DNA of 64,000 nt from Anaerolineales bacterium (GCA_015075185.1 JABTUW010000003.1:310001-374000), one strand, 5' to 3'. Positions 39,978 to 49,318 are shown, counted from the first letter of the stretch. Translations and numbers: made by a program. The notes: generated by a model not told the origin, from the letters alone.

Positions 39978-40703
39978 TCAGTTCCAAATCCGGGATTGGC
40001 TGTGGCCGCTGCGCACCACCAGATAGGCCCATAGAGTTAAATGATACCGGGGCGGTTGTAGAAACCCGGCCGGGAGCACCGTTAGCTGCCCATTCTGCAA
40101 AATGGGTTCGTTTCGGCGGGCCTCCAGGGTGGGGCGGTCGGGGCGGCGAAAGCGGTCATAGACAATAACGTGAAAGCCCTGCTTCTTTACCCTTTTTAAA
40201 GCAGCAAGCCAGAGTTGAAGCCGCCAGAGCATTCTTACTGAGCCGGCCATCTCTGAAACAGGGTGGTTTGGGGCGAAAGCCTCTTTGAGCCGGCTGGCCG
40301 TTGTTGGCTCTGCCGACCTGGCCAGGAAGGCACCGATATCCTCCAGCAGCCCGTCAAGATCATGCTCGTTGAGAGGTTGGTCCTTGAGAGCGATCAACCC
40401 GGCCACTTTTTGGCGGGTCTGTCGTTCCAGAAAGTGCAGCCGCTCAAAGGCTTGATCCAAAACCTCGGGGGAGGCAAGAAGATTATTCAGCGTTCCGATC
40501 AACTCAAGCACTTCATCTTCCCGGCAGTGCAGAATCAACCTTTGCCGGGCCGCCAGACGAGCGGCGCTAACACTGAAGCCATTCACCGATTTCCACGGTC
40601 GGCGAATGTCGGCTACTTGGAGAGTCGCTTCATAATTAAATGTTTGGCTTGCCGGAGCAAAGAGCGAGGCAGGTGTCACCCCTCTTTGAAACTCATTGTT
40701 CAT
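39978..40703 (-). CDS. Hypothetical protein of the formate dehydrogenase operon
   Basis: The 241-residue soluble protein is not recognised. It has a region rich in helices (LAARQRLILHCREDEVLELIGTLNN and then EVLDQAFERLHFLERQTRQKVAGLIALKD), and a C-terminal part with VYDRFRRPDRPT. No cofactor motif is visible. ATG 40703 has AGGTGAG upstream. It lies downstream of the NrfD-type subunit gene, 85 bases from it, with a palindrome in the gap. Co-transcription suggests a role in assembly or regulation of the dehydrogenase. Confidence 0.72.
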   Translation of the reverse strand: MNNEFQRGVTPASLFAPASQTFNYEATLQVADIRRPWKSVNGFSVSAARLAARQRLILHCREDEVLELIGTLNNLLASPEVLDQAFERLHFLERQTRQKVAGLIALKDQPLNEHDLDGLLEDIGAFLARSAEPTTASRLKEAFAPNHPVSEMAGSVRMLWRLQLWLAALKRVKKQGFHVIVYDRFRRPDRPTLEARRNEPILQNGQLTVLPAGFLQPPRYHLTLWAYLVVRSGHSQSRIWN

Positions 40704-40747
40704 TTTAGTAACTCACCTTAAAAAAAGGAAACTGCTTATGACTGCCC

Positions 40748-40778
40748 GACCTCGGAGGTTGACCAGCCCTCCGAGGTC
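40748..40778. repeat. Short palindrome between nrfD-type gene and hypothetical gene
   Basis: Perfect 11-bp arms GACCTCGGAGG / CCTCCGAGGTC flank nine bases. The words resemble the palindrome inside the formyltransferase gene at 49432. Confidence 0.7.
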
Positions 40779-40788
40779 TTGACCAGGA

Positions 40789-41694
40789 TTACATCAACCC
40801 CTGACCGCCCATCACAATGACGGTGCGCATGAGGAAGCCGCCGACTAAAATCAGGATCGCTACCAGGAGGGTCATATTGACCGAACTCTTGGTTCCCTGA
40901 AAACCTGGTTTGAACTGCATGGCCAGCGGCACAACCAACCCGATGATGAGCACCCCGCCAATGAGCAGGATACCCGCCAGACCGCTCAGAAGATAGCTGG
41001 CAGCCGCGCCCAGGAGAGCCACAAAGGCGATCAACAACAGGATTTCCAGGATCAGGGCCACATTATCAGCTCGTTTCAGCTTGGCCCAGGCTGCCCCGAC
41101 ATCCGCCTTGCTCAAGATAAGTCCCAGGGCAATCGCGGCCATACCGGTTGATGCCCCGGAGGCCAGGAACAGCGCCCCCAGCAGCGGGTTGTTGGCCCAG
41201 GCCGGGAGATGGGTCGTCGCCAGCAGCACGCCGGTGTACGAGGCCAGGAAAAAGCCAAAGATAGACCCGATGACCGAGTAAATCAAGCGCGGCGTGCCGG
41301 AATACTTCTCTCGCAGCGGGGCCCAGGGCAGGCGGCCTGTTTCAATCAGCGCGTCTACAAACGAGAGGAAAGCGAACAGGCTGAAGAACAGCAGGGCGTA
41401 GGAGCCTACGGAAATGGGCGAGTCCCAGTTGGGCCAGGGTAACAAGGTTTTGCTGTAAGCGATCATATGCCAGAAACGTTCCGGCCGGCCCAGGTCTAAA
41501 ATCAGGAGAATACCGCAGATGACGGCCAGGGGAAAGGCGATAAAGTAGCCCATCCGCGCAATCGGCCGGTCTTCCGGCCCGCCGACCAGTTCAATCATGG
41601 TTGAGGTGAAGTAAGCGCCGCCGGCAATCCCACCGAAGAAAAAGTAAAAGACAATCCACCATTCCCACTCAGGAATTTGCAGTTCGACTGGCAT
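40789..41694 (-). CDS. NrfD/PsrC-type membrane subunit of formate dehydrogenase
   Basis: The 301-residue integral membrane protein has about eight helices and belongs to the NrfD/polysulfide reductase membrane-subunit family. IVFYFFFGGIAGGAYFTS near the N-terminus is the family's signature segment, followed by LDLGRPERFWHMI. Such subunits anchor the catalytic and Fe-S subunits and pass electrons to the quinone pool. AGGAGCTCTAACC precedes ATG 41694. It lies two bases downstream of fdhB. Confidence 0.92.
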   Translation of the reverse strand: MPVELQIPEWEWWIVFYFFFGGIAGGAYFTSTMIELVGGPEDRPIARMGYFIAFPLAVICGILLILDLGRPERFWHMIAYSKTLLPWPNWDSPISVGSYALLFFSLFAFLSFVDALIETGRLPWAPLREKYSGTPRLIYSVIGSIFGFFLASYTGVLLATTHLPAWANNPLLGALFLASGASTGMAAIALGLILSKADVGAAWAKLKRADNVALILEILLLIAFVALLGAAASYLLSGLAGILLIGGVLIIGLVVPLAMQFKPGFQGTKSSVNMTLLVAILILVGGFLMRTVIVMGGQGLM

Positions 41695-41696
41695 GG

Positions 41697-42518
41697 TTAG
41701 AGCTCCTTTCCATTCTGGTGGTTGGCCTTCTGTCCGCGATTACGGAAGGCGACAATGGCCGACAGGCCAAGCAGGAGGGACGTGCCGATGCTGAGGACGG
41801 AGCCGGGGATGAGGTTTCTCTTGGGCAGTTGCGGATTGGCCGGCTGGCCGTACACTTCCGGCTCGTCCAGCAGCAGATAGAAAACGTTGAGGCCGCCCAG
41901 AATGTCCGTATCGCCGTAGACGTTGGCTTTGGTATGACCCAATCCCTTGAGCGTCTCTACCCGTTGTTTCGCCCTGGCCCGCAGCTCGTCCACATCGCCG
42001 TAAACAATCGAGTCGGTGGGGCAGGCTTTGGCGCAGGCGGTTTCCAGGCCGTTGTGAATCCGGTCGTCGCACAGAGTACATTTGTTGACCCGGCCCGTCT
42101 GGTTGTTGTAACTGATAACTCCAAACGGGCAGGCCGCAATACAGGCGCGACAGCCGTTGCAGACGTCCTGCTGGATAATCACATTGTCCAGATCGGTGCG
42201 GATGAGGGCATGGGTGGGGCAAACATCCAGACAGCCGGCCTGGACGCAGTGCTTGCAGGAGTCGCTCATCATGCGCCAGGCGACATTGGTGCGCTGTTCG
42301 TCTATCAACTCGATGAAGCGCACGTGCCGCCAATTCGTGGCGGTCAGCCGGCCGGTGTTGTCGTAAGAGTTGCCGGTAAAGTTAATGGCCTTCAGTTCGC
42401 CGTTGACCGGGGCAAAATCCTCCGGCTCGCCGTCTAACTGATTCCACTGCTTGCAGGCAACCTGGCAGGCCTTACAGCCAATGCACAAGGAAACGTCAAC
42501 GAACATGCCCTTAGCCAT
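41697..42518 (-). CDS. fdhB: Formate dehydrogenase beta subunit, four-cluster ferredoxin-like
   Basis: The 273-residue subunit has four [4Fe-4S] Cys sets: CIGCKACQVACKQWN, CKHCVQAGCLDVCP, CNGCRACIAACPFGV and CTLCDDRIHNGLETACAKACP. A C-terminal hydrophobic helix (GSVLSIGTSLLLGLSAIVAF) anchors it to the membrane, as in FdnH/FdoH. It transfers electrons from the catalytic subunit to the membrane subunit. The ATG at 42518 overlaps the end of fdhA by eight bases. Confidence 0.94.
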   Translation of the reverse strand: MAKGMFVDVSLCIGCKACQVACKQWNQLDGEPEDFAPVNGELKAINFTGNSYDNTGRLTATNWRHVRFIELIDEQRTNVAWRMMSDSCKHCVQAGCLDVCPTHALIRTDLDNVIIQQDVCNGCRACIAACPFGVISYNNQTGRVNKCTLCDDRIHNGLETACAKACPTDSIVYGDVDELRARAKQRVETLKGLGHTKANVYGDTDILGGLNVFYLLLDEPEVYGQPANPQLPKRNLIPGSVLSIGTSLLLGLSAIVAFRNRGQKANHQNGKEL

Positions 42519-45500
42519 TGTACACCTCCCCCAGCCAGCGGTTGCTGTGGCGGCTGGCCCACTCCTGCTCTTGCGGCAACTCGTTCTGAGCGACCAGTTG
42601 TTGATAGATTTCGGGGGCCGGGGCCGAGCGCTGGCCCGGCCTCACATCGCAAGAGAAAACCTTGCCTTCGTGGATGGACACATTGGGATCGGCTACCAGG
42701 GCGCTGATGTCGTTGCTGACGTCGCCGCGAGCCAGGCCCATGTAACCCCAGTGCCAGGGTAAGCCGACCTGATGCACCGTTTTGCCGTCAACGACAAAGG
42801 GCCGCATGCGCCGCGTCACCAGCGCCCGCGCTTCGACCTCACCGCGAGCCGTGACGAGCGTGACCCAATCGCCGTTGTTGATGCCTTTTTCCGTGGCCAA
42901 TTCGGGACTCATCTCGCAGAACAACTCCGGCATCAACTCGGCCAGCCAGGGCAGCCAGCGGCTCATCGTACCCGACAGGTAGTGCTCGGTCAGGCGGTAG
43001 GTCGAGACGACGATGGGGTACTTCTCGGCATCCTCCATCTGGTGATAGGGATTGCCCGGCACCTCCCAAATTTTGGCCACCGGGTTGCGCTGCTGCGCGT
43101 AAACCGGGTTGACCACCGGCGACTCGTATGGCTCGTAGTGGGTGGGTAAGGGACCATCCACGGCTCCGGTCGGCGCGAAGAGCCAGAACTTGCCGTCAGG
43201 TTTCATAATGGCCGGACTGATTCCGTTGAACGCGTTCAGACCGATGCCGCCTTCCTGGGGTGGGGCGTCAGGCTTCTTGGTCAGGGCGAAGTCAATGCCG
43301 TCGCCACCCGCGTTAACCCAGGCCCCGATGATGGGAGTGCCCTCGGCGTCTTTAGTGCCGCTGTCTTTCTCCGGATCCCAGTAGGTGTACTTTTTGCGCT
43401 CGCTCCAGGGATTGCCCGCCGGGTCGGCGGAGGCGCGGCTGTACATGATGTGACGGTTGGCCGGCCAGGCAAAGCCCCACTCCGGGCTGACCCAGTCATC
43501 GGCCACGCGCGAGGCGGCCCGGTTCTTGCCCTCCTCGGGATAGACGCCGCTGTAAATCCAGCAGCCACAGGCCGTCGAGCCGTCATCCTTCAAATTGGCA
43601 AAACCTGTAACCAGCTTCTTGTCGGCCCAGGTGTAGCCGTTGACCTCCTTCAGGATCAGGTCGGCGCTTGGCTCATCCTTGATCCGCCACTGGGCGTTCT
43701 CTTCTTCGTTCATGTAATCCCAGTACAGGTTTTGGATCGGCCAGTCGTGCGGATTGGTGCTGTCTTTATACAACTCCTTGAGGCGGCGGCCCAGGTGATA
43801 GGAGAACCACAGGTCGCTGCGAGCGTCGTCGGGCGGGTCGGCGGCCTTGTCGTGCTTTTGCAGCAGCCGTTGGGTGTTGGTAAAGGTCCCATCGCTCTCG
43901 GCGGGAACGGCTCCCGGCAGGAAAAATACTTCGGTTTTGATGGTGGTCGGGTCTACGCCGGGCCGCTTCCAGAAGGAGGCCGTCTCGGTCTCGAAGTAGT
44001 CGCGCACGACCATCCAATCAAGCTGGCCTAAAGCCTGGCGCTGGTATTCGGCATTCTGGCCGCCCACGGCCGGATTTTGCCCAATGACCAGAAAGCCTTT
44101 AATGCCGCCCTGGTTCATCAAAACAAAGGTGGGCATGTGGGAATGGTCGCCGGCGATTTTGGGCAGAGTGTCATAGCCGTAGTCATTCTCGGCTGTCGCC
44201 GCATCGCCAAACCAGGCTTTGAGCAGGCTGACCGCGAATTTGGGGAAGTTGGCCCAATAGCTGGTCGAAGGCGTTTCGGTCAGGATGTAATCCCGCAGCG
44301 TATCGTGTTTGCGGCGGGCGTCGGCAGCGTTCAGATAGCCTGACCAGGAGTGATACAGGGTGGGAATGTCGGTGGACCCCTGGATGGTGGCGTGACCGCG
44401 CAGGGCCAAGATGCCGCCGCCGGGCCGGCCAATGTTGCCGAGCAGGGCCTGTACGATCCCGGCGGTGCGGATGAACTGCACCCCGACGGTGTGCTGGGTC
44501 CAGCCTACGGCGTACACAATCGCCCCGGTGCGCTCGCGGCCGGAATTTTCCAGCAGTGTCTCGGCCACCTGGATAAATCGCTCCTGCGGGCAGCCGCAGA
44601 CATTCTCGACCATTTCCGGGGTATACCGCTCGTAGTGGCGCTTCATAATCTGGAAGACGGAGTTGGGGTCTTCCAGGGTGGGGTCGGTCTTGGCTTTGGC
44701 CGGTAAGCGCTCTTTCAGCAGGTCGTCGTAGGTCTGCTCCTCGCCGGCTGCCTTAGTCATCTCAGCAGCCTCTTCACGCTGGTAAGACCAGGAGGCGTTG
44801 TCGTAGCGGCGGCCCTCGGCATCAAACCCGGAGAAGAGGCCTTCCATATCTTCGGTATCTTTATACTCCGGATTGATGAGCGTGGCCGCGTTGGTGAAAT
44901 TAACGACATACTCTTTGTAGAAGGGGTCGCTGTTCCACCGTTCGCTGTTGATAATGTAATTGACCAGGCCGCCGAGGAAGACAATATCCGTACCCGCCCG
45001 GATCGGCGCGTGGATGTCACACATAGCCGAGGTGCGGGTAAAACGCGGGTCCACATGGATGAGCTTGGCCCCTTTTTCTTTGGCCTTCATCGGCCAGCGG
45101 AAAGCGACCGGGTGGCACTCGGCCATATTGGAACCCATAATCATGACCGCGTCCGAGTTGGACAAGTCACGGGCAAACGTGGTGGCCGCGCCGCGGCCAA
45201 ACGTAATCCCCAGACCGGGGACCGAAGCGGAGTGTCATATGCGGGCCTGGTTTTCGATAGACACGACCCCCGTGGCGCGCATCAATTTCTGGTGGATATA
45301 GTTCCACTCGTCGTCAATGGTCGCCCCACCCAGCGAAGCAATGGCCAGCACGTGGTTGACCGTTTTTTCTTCCTCGCCGATTTTGGTTTTCTCGATGAAG
45401 TTGGCGTCGCGGGTTTCTTTGAATTTCTGGGCAATTCTGTCCATCGCCTCGTCGAGGGACATATCCGTCCACTCGGTGGCATTGGGAGCGCGGTATTTAA

Positions 45501-45825
45501 CTTTGGTCCAGCGGTGGGGGTTGACAGCCAGTTGGAAGGTGGCCGCGCCTTTGGGGCAGAGCGTCCCCTCGTTGAGGGGGCTGTCGGCGTTACCTTGAAT
45601 ATCAATAATTTTGCCATCGGCCACGGTGACAATTTGGCCGCAGCCGACAGCGCAGTACGGACAGACACTTGGTACTTCTTTGCCTTGCTTAACCTGTTTT
45701 TTTGGGGTGGCGGCCTGAGAGGGTGCGACATCAAACCCTAATCCGGCGACTTCGGCTGCGGCAACCGCGCTCATCCCCCCTGCCGACAGTTTCAAAAACT
45801 GCCGGCGCGAGATTGCGTGCGCCAT
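42511..45825 (-). CDS. fdhA: Selenocysteine-containing formate dehydrogenase alpha subunit (FdnG/FdoG-like)
   Basis: The protein is 1104 residues if the in-frame TGA at 45235-45237 is read as selenocysteine (U197). Read as a stop, the gene appears as two adjacent ORFs. A Tat signal (SRRQFLKLSAGG) is followed by a [4Fe-4S] motif in CPYCAVGCGQI. The U lies in NQARI-U-HSASV, exactly where FdnG/FdoG carry U before a His. Further molybdopterin-dehydrogenase features are VMIMGSNMAECHPVAF, GCPQERFIQVAETLL and a C-terminal molybdopterin-binding segment. A SECIS hairpin follows the UGA. Substrate: formate, oxidised outside the membrane with electrons to FdhB. AGGAGGAA precedes the ATG. Confidence 0.94.
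45208..45238 (-). promoter_or_regulatory. Bacterial SECIS hairpin for the UGA of fdhA
   Basis: The minus strand carries UGA, then 18 bases later the apical loop GGTCT flanked by a CCCC/GGGG stem (45208-45220). As I recall, the E. coli fdhF SECIS has the same GGUCU loop at the same distance from its UGA. This supports selenocysteine insertion by SelB. Confidence 0.8.
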
Positions 45826-45953
45826 ATCATTTCCTCCTTTTGACTCTACACAATGTTCAGTTTTGAATTAAACCTACTCAATTCTCAGCCCAGCTCAGTT
45901 TGTAAATATGCTTGAACTCCTTTCTATCTTTGGATGATGACCTTACTTGAACA

Positions 45954-45990
45954 AAAACAGCGCTATGTCAATCTGACACAGCGCTGTTTT
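45954..45990 (-). terminator. Hairpin with T-tract upstream of fdhA (attenuator candidate)
   Basis: The 17-bp arms (AAAACAGCGCTATGTCA and complement with one mismatch) flank a three-base loop. The T-run is better on the minus strand, 129 bases ahead of the fdhA ATG, so it could be an attenuator of the operon or a terminator for an upstream transcript. Confidence 0.6.
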
Positions 45991-46270
45991 CATCTGAGCG
46001 GCCGGGTGTTGCCGGTAAAGCTAATAGGTCGGGTTGAACTGATCTCTGCATAAATGCTCTACGACCTTCTTTGTCTAATGAGCACTAAAGGCAATCAGAT
46101 TTCGATTAAAAAACGAAGGACAGGAGTATCTATGACAGGAAATAGGGCTGATAATGGCAGCAGCGAAAGTTGAGTAGGAGTGTTAAGACGAAGGTGTGGC
46201 TAAACTTACATAAATTTTAGCACGAAAAAGACGATTGTCAACAATTCGCCGAGCAGGAAAAATAAACCTC

Positions 46271-46470
46271 GGATTTCACTGATTGCTCGGATTTTTATCA
46301 GTTAATCACAGAACTTACGCGGTCATGTCATTTCGAGCGACGATAGGAGCGAGAAATCCCTCAAAACTACGCTTGCAAGACGAGGTATTAGGGATTTCTC
46401 CCTCCGCTGCGCTCCGGTCGAAATGACATGGGTAGGCTCACCGCGTAAGTCCTGTTAATCAGTGAAATCC
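46271..46470. repeat. 200-bp nested palindromic element
   Basis: Outer arms GGATTTCACTGATT / AATCAGTGAAATCC enclose further pairs: CTTACGCGG / CCGCGTAAG, CATGTCATTTCGA / TCGAAATGACATG and GAGAAATCCCT / AGGGATTTCTC. The layout is like a MITE or a REP-type mobile palindrome, and the words recur at 37726-37888. Confidence 0.8.
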
Positions 46471-46569
46471 AGGTACCACCGGTAATTACCTAAAGGGGCC
46501 TTCGGCTCAACACAGACACAGGGTCTGTAGTAAAATGAGATGCGGTTTGATCCGTTCAAAGGCAGAAGT

Positions 46570-47298
46570 TTACGCCCGCCGCCCACCCTTGAGGGCATTT
46601 TGTAAGGTTTTCAGTTCATCCCACTTGCCGTCGGCGGCCAATTGAGCTTGTTCAGCCCAGGTGAGAGGATCGGTGATATTGCTGAGACCGGCCTTACTGA
46701 GAATCTCCTCGATCTGGTTGATATCGGCGGCAGCTAGTTCGGCAAAGGTTCTGATGCCGTTTTCTTGAAGAATATGGGAGATTTTAGGGCCGATTCCTTC
46801 AATAATAACCAGATCATCCGGTTTACCGATGGCCTGGGCGCGGCGGGTGGGCTGACTCTCGGCAGCAGCGGCGACGAGGGCTGGCTTCGCCTCCTCAGGG
46901 GTGGGAGCAATTGCTCCCACCTCAGCCTCACCCTCAGCAGCCTCTCCGATTTGATCCACCACATTTTGGATCACCTCTTTTGCTTCATCGGCAACGGCCT
47001 CAGCCTTTACCGGAGCGGGAGCAACAGGTGCAAGATCAATGGCCTCGGTTTCAAGCGGTAAGGATGATTGAATTGGCGCGTGCGTGTCAGTCGAAGCGTG
47101 GCGGTGCTCTGTCGCTTTAACCCCACTGGAGCGCATAAGCCACCAGACGAGCGGAATGAGTAGGATCAGCACAATCAGTACCCAAATCCAACTCACCCCA
47201 CTACTGCTCGGCTCCTCGGCAAGCACTGGGGCAAAGCCGCTCAACATTAAACTGATTGCCGGCAATGTAAAGAACAGGTGTTTTTGGGACATGCTCAT
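46570..47298 (-). CDS. Membrane-anchored protein with helix-hairpin-helix (DUF4332-like) domain
   Basis: The protein is 242 residues from ATG 47298, preceded by CAGGAGACA; a longer in-frame extension has no coding look. It has a signal-like N-terminus (LFFTLPAISLMLSGFAPVLAEE), a membrane helix (WIWVLIVLILLIPLVWWLM), an Ala/Glu/Pro-rich linker and a C-terminal domain beginning DDLVIIEGIGPKISHILQENG, the helix-hairpin-helix type seen in DUF4332 and Flap-like proteins, then DPLTWAEQAQLAADGKWDELKTLQ. Some relatives are found with ribosomal or membrane proteins. Function unknown. Confidence 0.8.
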   Translation of the reverse strand: MSMSQKHLFFTLPAISLMLSGFAPVLAEEPSSSGVSWIWVLIVLILLIPLVWWLMRSSGVKATEHRHASTDTHAPIQSSLPLETEAIDLAPVAPAPVKAEAVADEAKEVIQNVVDQIGEAAEGEAEVGAIAPTPEEAKPALVAAAAESQPTRRAQAIGKPDDLVIIEGIGPKISHILQENGIRTFAELAAADINQIEEILSKAGLSNITDPLTWAEQAQLAADGKWDELKTLQNALKGGRRA

Positions 47299-47339
47299 TG
47301 TCTCCTGATTATTTATTTTTGACAATTTGATAGGTTGAG

Positions 47340-47402
47340 AGGTCGGCCGTGGCACAAACGCTTGCTTGTGCTGCAAAGCACAAACGGCCAAGCGTGGCCT
47401 GA
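47340..47402. repeat. Complex palindromic segment upstream of the HhH gene
   Basis: Words GGCCGT / ACGGCC and TTGTGC / GCACAA are arranged as nested inverted pairs around 47340-47402, upstream of the gene starting at 47298. Function unknown. Confidence 0.4.
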
Positions 47403-47492
47403 CTTTAACACATTTACTTCTTTCTGTCAAACATAAATTTTACGTGGCACTATAGAAGTTTAGCCAGTTATACCCGGATCGGTATTGTATGA

Positions 47493-47498
47493 TATAAT
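47493..47498 (+). promoter_or_regulatory. Extended -10 box of the ATP-grasp gene
   Basis: TGATATAAT lies about 30 bases ahead of ATG 47528. No good -35 is visible at the expected distance. Confidence 0.4.
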
Positions 47499-47527
47499 CC
47501 CCATACTCCACTTTTGGGTGAAAAGTA

Positions 47528-48787
47528 ATGACAGCTCAAGCAGAAAAGCCTTCACGCGTTATTTTGCTGATGAAAGCGACGACTTACCGGGCGCGGCCTT
47601 TCCTCGAAGCGGCCGGTCTCCTGGGCATCGAAGTGGTCAAGGGGCTTGACATGCCTCCCGAACTGGCCGAATATTGGCAGGTACCCTTAGGTCTGCAATT
47701 TGACCAGCCGGAACAAGCGGTACAGGCGATGGTCAATTTTGCCTGCAAGACTCCGGTCCAGGCCATCCTGGCCGTAGACGACAGCGCCACCGTGCTGGCG
47801 GCGCTGGCCAGCGAAGCGCTGGGCCTGGCCCATAATTCCAGTGAGGCTGCTCTGGCCGCGCGCAACAAACATCATATGCGCCAGCTATTGACCGCTGCCG
47901 GTGTACCGTCGCCGAAATTTCGCCTGTACGATATGAGCGATGACCCGGCCCGGATTGCGGCAGAGGTTGAATATCCCTGTGTGGTCAAGCCGCTGCTCCT
48001 GTCCGGCAGCCGGGGAGTCATCCGGGCCGATAATCCGGCGGAGTTTGACGTGGCCTTTCGGCGCTTGGGGCGGCTGCTAGCTTCCATGCAGCGAGCGCCG
48101 GGTTCTACCCAAATTTTGATCGAGGACTTTATCCCTGGTTTTGAAGTGGCCCTGGAAGGAATGCTGGATCAAGGGGAGTTGAAGGTGCTGGCCTTATTCG
48201 ACAAGCCCGACCCGCTGGACGGGCCTTTCTTTGAGGAAACAATTTATGTGACCCCGTCCCGGCTGCCTGACCCGATCCAGGCCGAGATTGCCGCCTGTAC
48301 CGCCAGCGCGGCGGCAGCCCTGGGACTGCGTCACGGCCCCATTCACGCCGAGTTGCGCGTCAACGAGGCGGGGCCGTGGATTGTCGAGGTGGCGGGCCGC
48401 TCCATCGGCGGGCTGTGCTCGCAGACGCTGCGTTTTGGTCCTAAGGCGTCGTTAGAGGAATTAATTCTGCGCCAGGCCGTGGGGCTGGAGATTGATTCCT
48501 GGCGCGGCGAGGAGGGAGCCAGAGGGGTGATGATGATCCCGATTCCAGCGTCGGGCCTGCTCAAGCGGGTAACCGGCGTCGAGGCGGCTAGACAGGTGCC
48601 GGGGATTGAGTCGGTGGAGATAACGGCTCAACTCTACCAGCCGCTTGTCCCGCTGCCCGAAGGGGAAAGTTATCTCGGCTTCATCTTTGCTCGCGGCACC
48701 CAGCCCGACGAAGTCGAGGCCGCGCTGCGCCAGGCCCACGCCCAGCTTCACTTTGAGGTAGAAACATTGCTACCAGTGTTGCAGTAG
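47528..48787 (+). CDS. ATP-grasp domain protein (carboxylate-amine ligase-like)
   Basis: The 419-residue protein has an ATP-grasp fold. An N-terminal preATP-grasp domain (RVILLMKATTYRARPFLEAAGLLGIEV) is followed by the ATP-binding region with CVVKPLLLSGSRGVIRADN and the metal-binding end GPIHAELRVNEAGPWIVEVAGRSIGG. Similar to BacD/carbamoyl-phosphate synthase-like ligases, it probably joins a carboxylate to an amine or amide. No partner biosynthetic gene is nearby, so the product is unknown. ATG 47528 follows an extended -10 box after a short leader. Confidence 0.85.
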   Translation: MTAQAEKPSRVILLMKATTYRARPFLEAAGLLGIEVVKGLDMPPELAEYWQVPLGLQFDQPEQAVQAMVNFACKTPVQAILAVDDSATVLAALASEALGLAHNSSEAALAARNKHHMRQLLTAAGVPSPKFRLYDMSDDPARIAAEVEYPCVVKPLLLSGSRGVIRADNPAEFDVAFRRLGRLLASMQRAPGSTQILIEDFIPGFEVALEGMLDQGELKVLALFDKPDPLDGPFFEETIYVTPSRLPDPIQAEIAACTASAAAALGLRHGPIHAELRVNEAGPWIVEVAGRSIGGLCSQTLRFGPKASLEELILRQAVGLEIDSWRGEEGARGVMMIPIPASGLLKRVTGVEAARQVPGIESVEITAQLYQPLVPLPEGESYLGFIFARGTQPDEVEAALRQAHAQLHFEVETLLPVLQ

Positions 48788-48799
48788 TCAGTAGTCAGT

Positions 48800-48857
48800 A
48801 ATCAGTAGCCAGATGTCAGTAGCCAGAACAGAATTTTCTGACTACTGGCTACTGATT
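48800..48857. repeat. Intergenic palindrome between ATP-grasp and yggX genes
   Basis: Perfect 13-bp arms AATCAGTAGCCAG / CTGGCTACTGATT, with direct CAGTAGTCAGTAG repeats beside them, lie between convergent genes and may serve as a terminator. Confidence 0.7.
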
Positions 48858-48863
48858 TCTATT

Positions 48864-49172
48864 TTACTTCTTCTGTGCCGGTCCGCCGCCTTTGGCCCCG
48901 GGGGTGCCTTCGGGCGACCAGCCTTCCGGCATCATCGCGCCGAGGCCGAAGAAGAACTCTTCCATTTGCTCTTTCAGAAACTCACGCGCCTGGGGGTCGG
49001 CCAGAACCAGGCCGTAGTGGTTGATAAGCAGGACTTGCTGCTGAATCCACATGTCCCAGGCCTGCTGCGAGACATTGTTAAAAATCTTTTCGCCCAGCTC
49101 GCCGGGGAAAGGCGGCTTTTCCAGCCCCGGCAGTTCGCGGCCCAATTTGACGCACTGTACCATTCGTGTCAT
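48864..49172 (-). CDS. Fe(2+)-trafficking protein, YggX family
   Basis: The 102-residue protein matches the YggX family: MVQCVKLGRELPGLEKPPFPGELG, then KIFNNVSQQAWDMWIQQQVLLINHYGL, and EEFFFGLGAMMPEGWSPEG. YggX helps with iron traffic and protects Fe-S clusters from oxidative damage in the cytoplasm. The Cys near the N-terminus is conserved. A Gly/Pro/Lys-rich tail of about 15 residues follows the family part. Homologues are best known from Proteobacteria, so transfer is possible. It is convergent with the ATP-grasp gene. Confidence 0.88.
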   Translation of the reverse strand: MTRMVQCVKLGRELPGLEKPPFPGELGEKIFNNVSQQAWDMWIQQQVLLINHYGLVLADPQAREFLKEQMEEFFFGLGAMMPEGWSPEGTPGAKGGGPAQKK

Positions 49173-49318
49173 GAATTTTTCTCACTTTATCTTATAACTA
49201 AAACCCGCAGAGCAAAACTTGCTTTGCCTATATTTTTGGATTTTACCTCACGGGGGCTATCCTATCAAATATCAACTGTATATAATCATAGAGTTTAGTT
49301 GATCTGTCGGAGGCTCTA

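Larger units (their letters stand above)
45826..46569. other. 744-bp intergenic region upstream of the formate dehydrogenase operon
   Basis: No gene is recognised here. It holds the fdhA ribosome binding site, a strong hairpin (45954-45990), a stretch at 46000-46260 with no clear feature, and a 200-bp palindromic element (46271-46470). A long leader for the operon is possible, beginning upstream of the hairpin. Confidence 0.6.

Noticed and set aside
42511..45825. The formate dehydrogenase alpha gene as two genes or a frameshift
   Set aside because: The break is an in-frame UGA at the known selenocysteine position followed by a SECIS-like hairpin; no frame change is needed.
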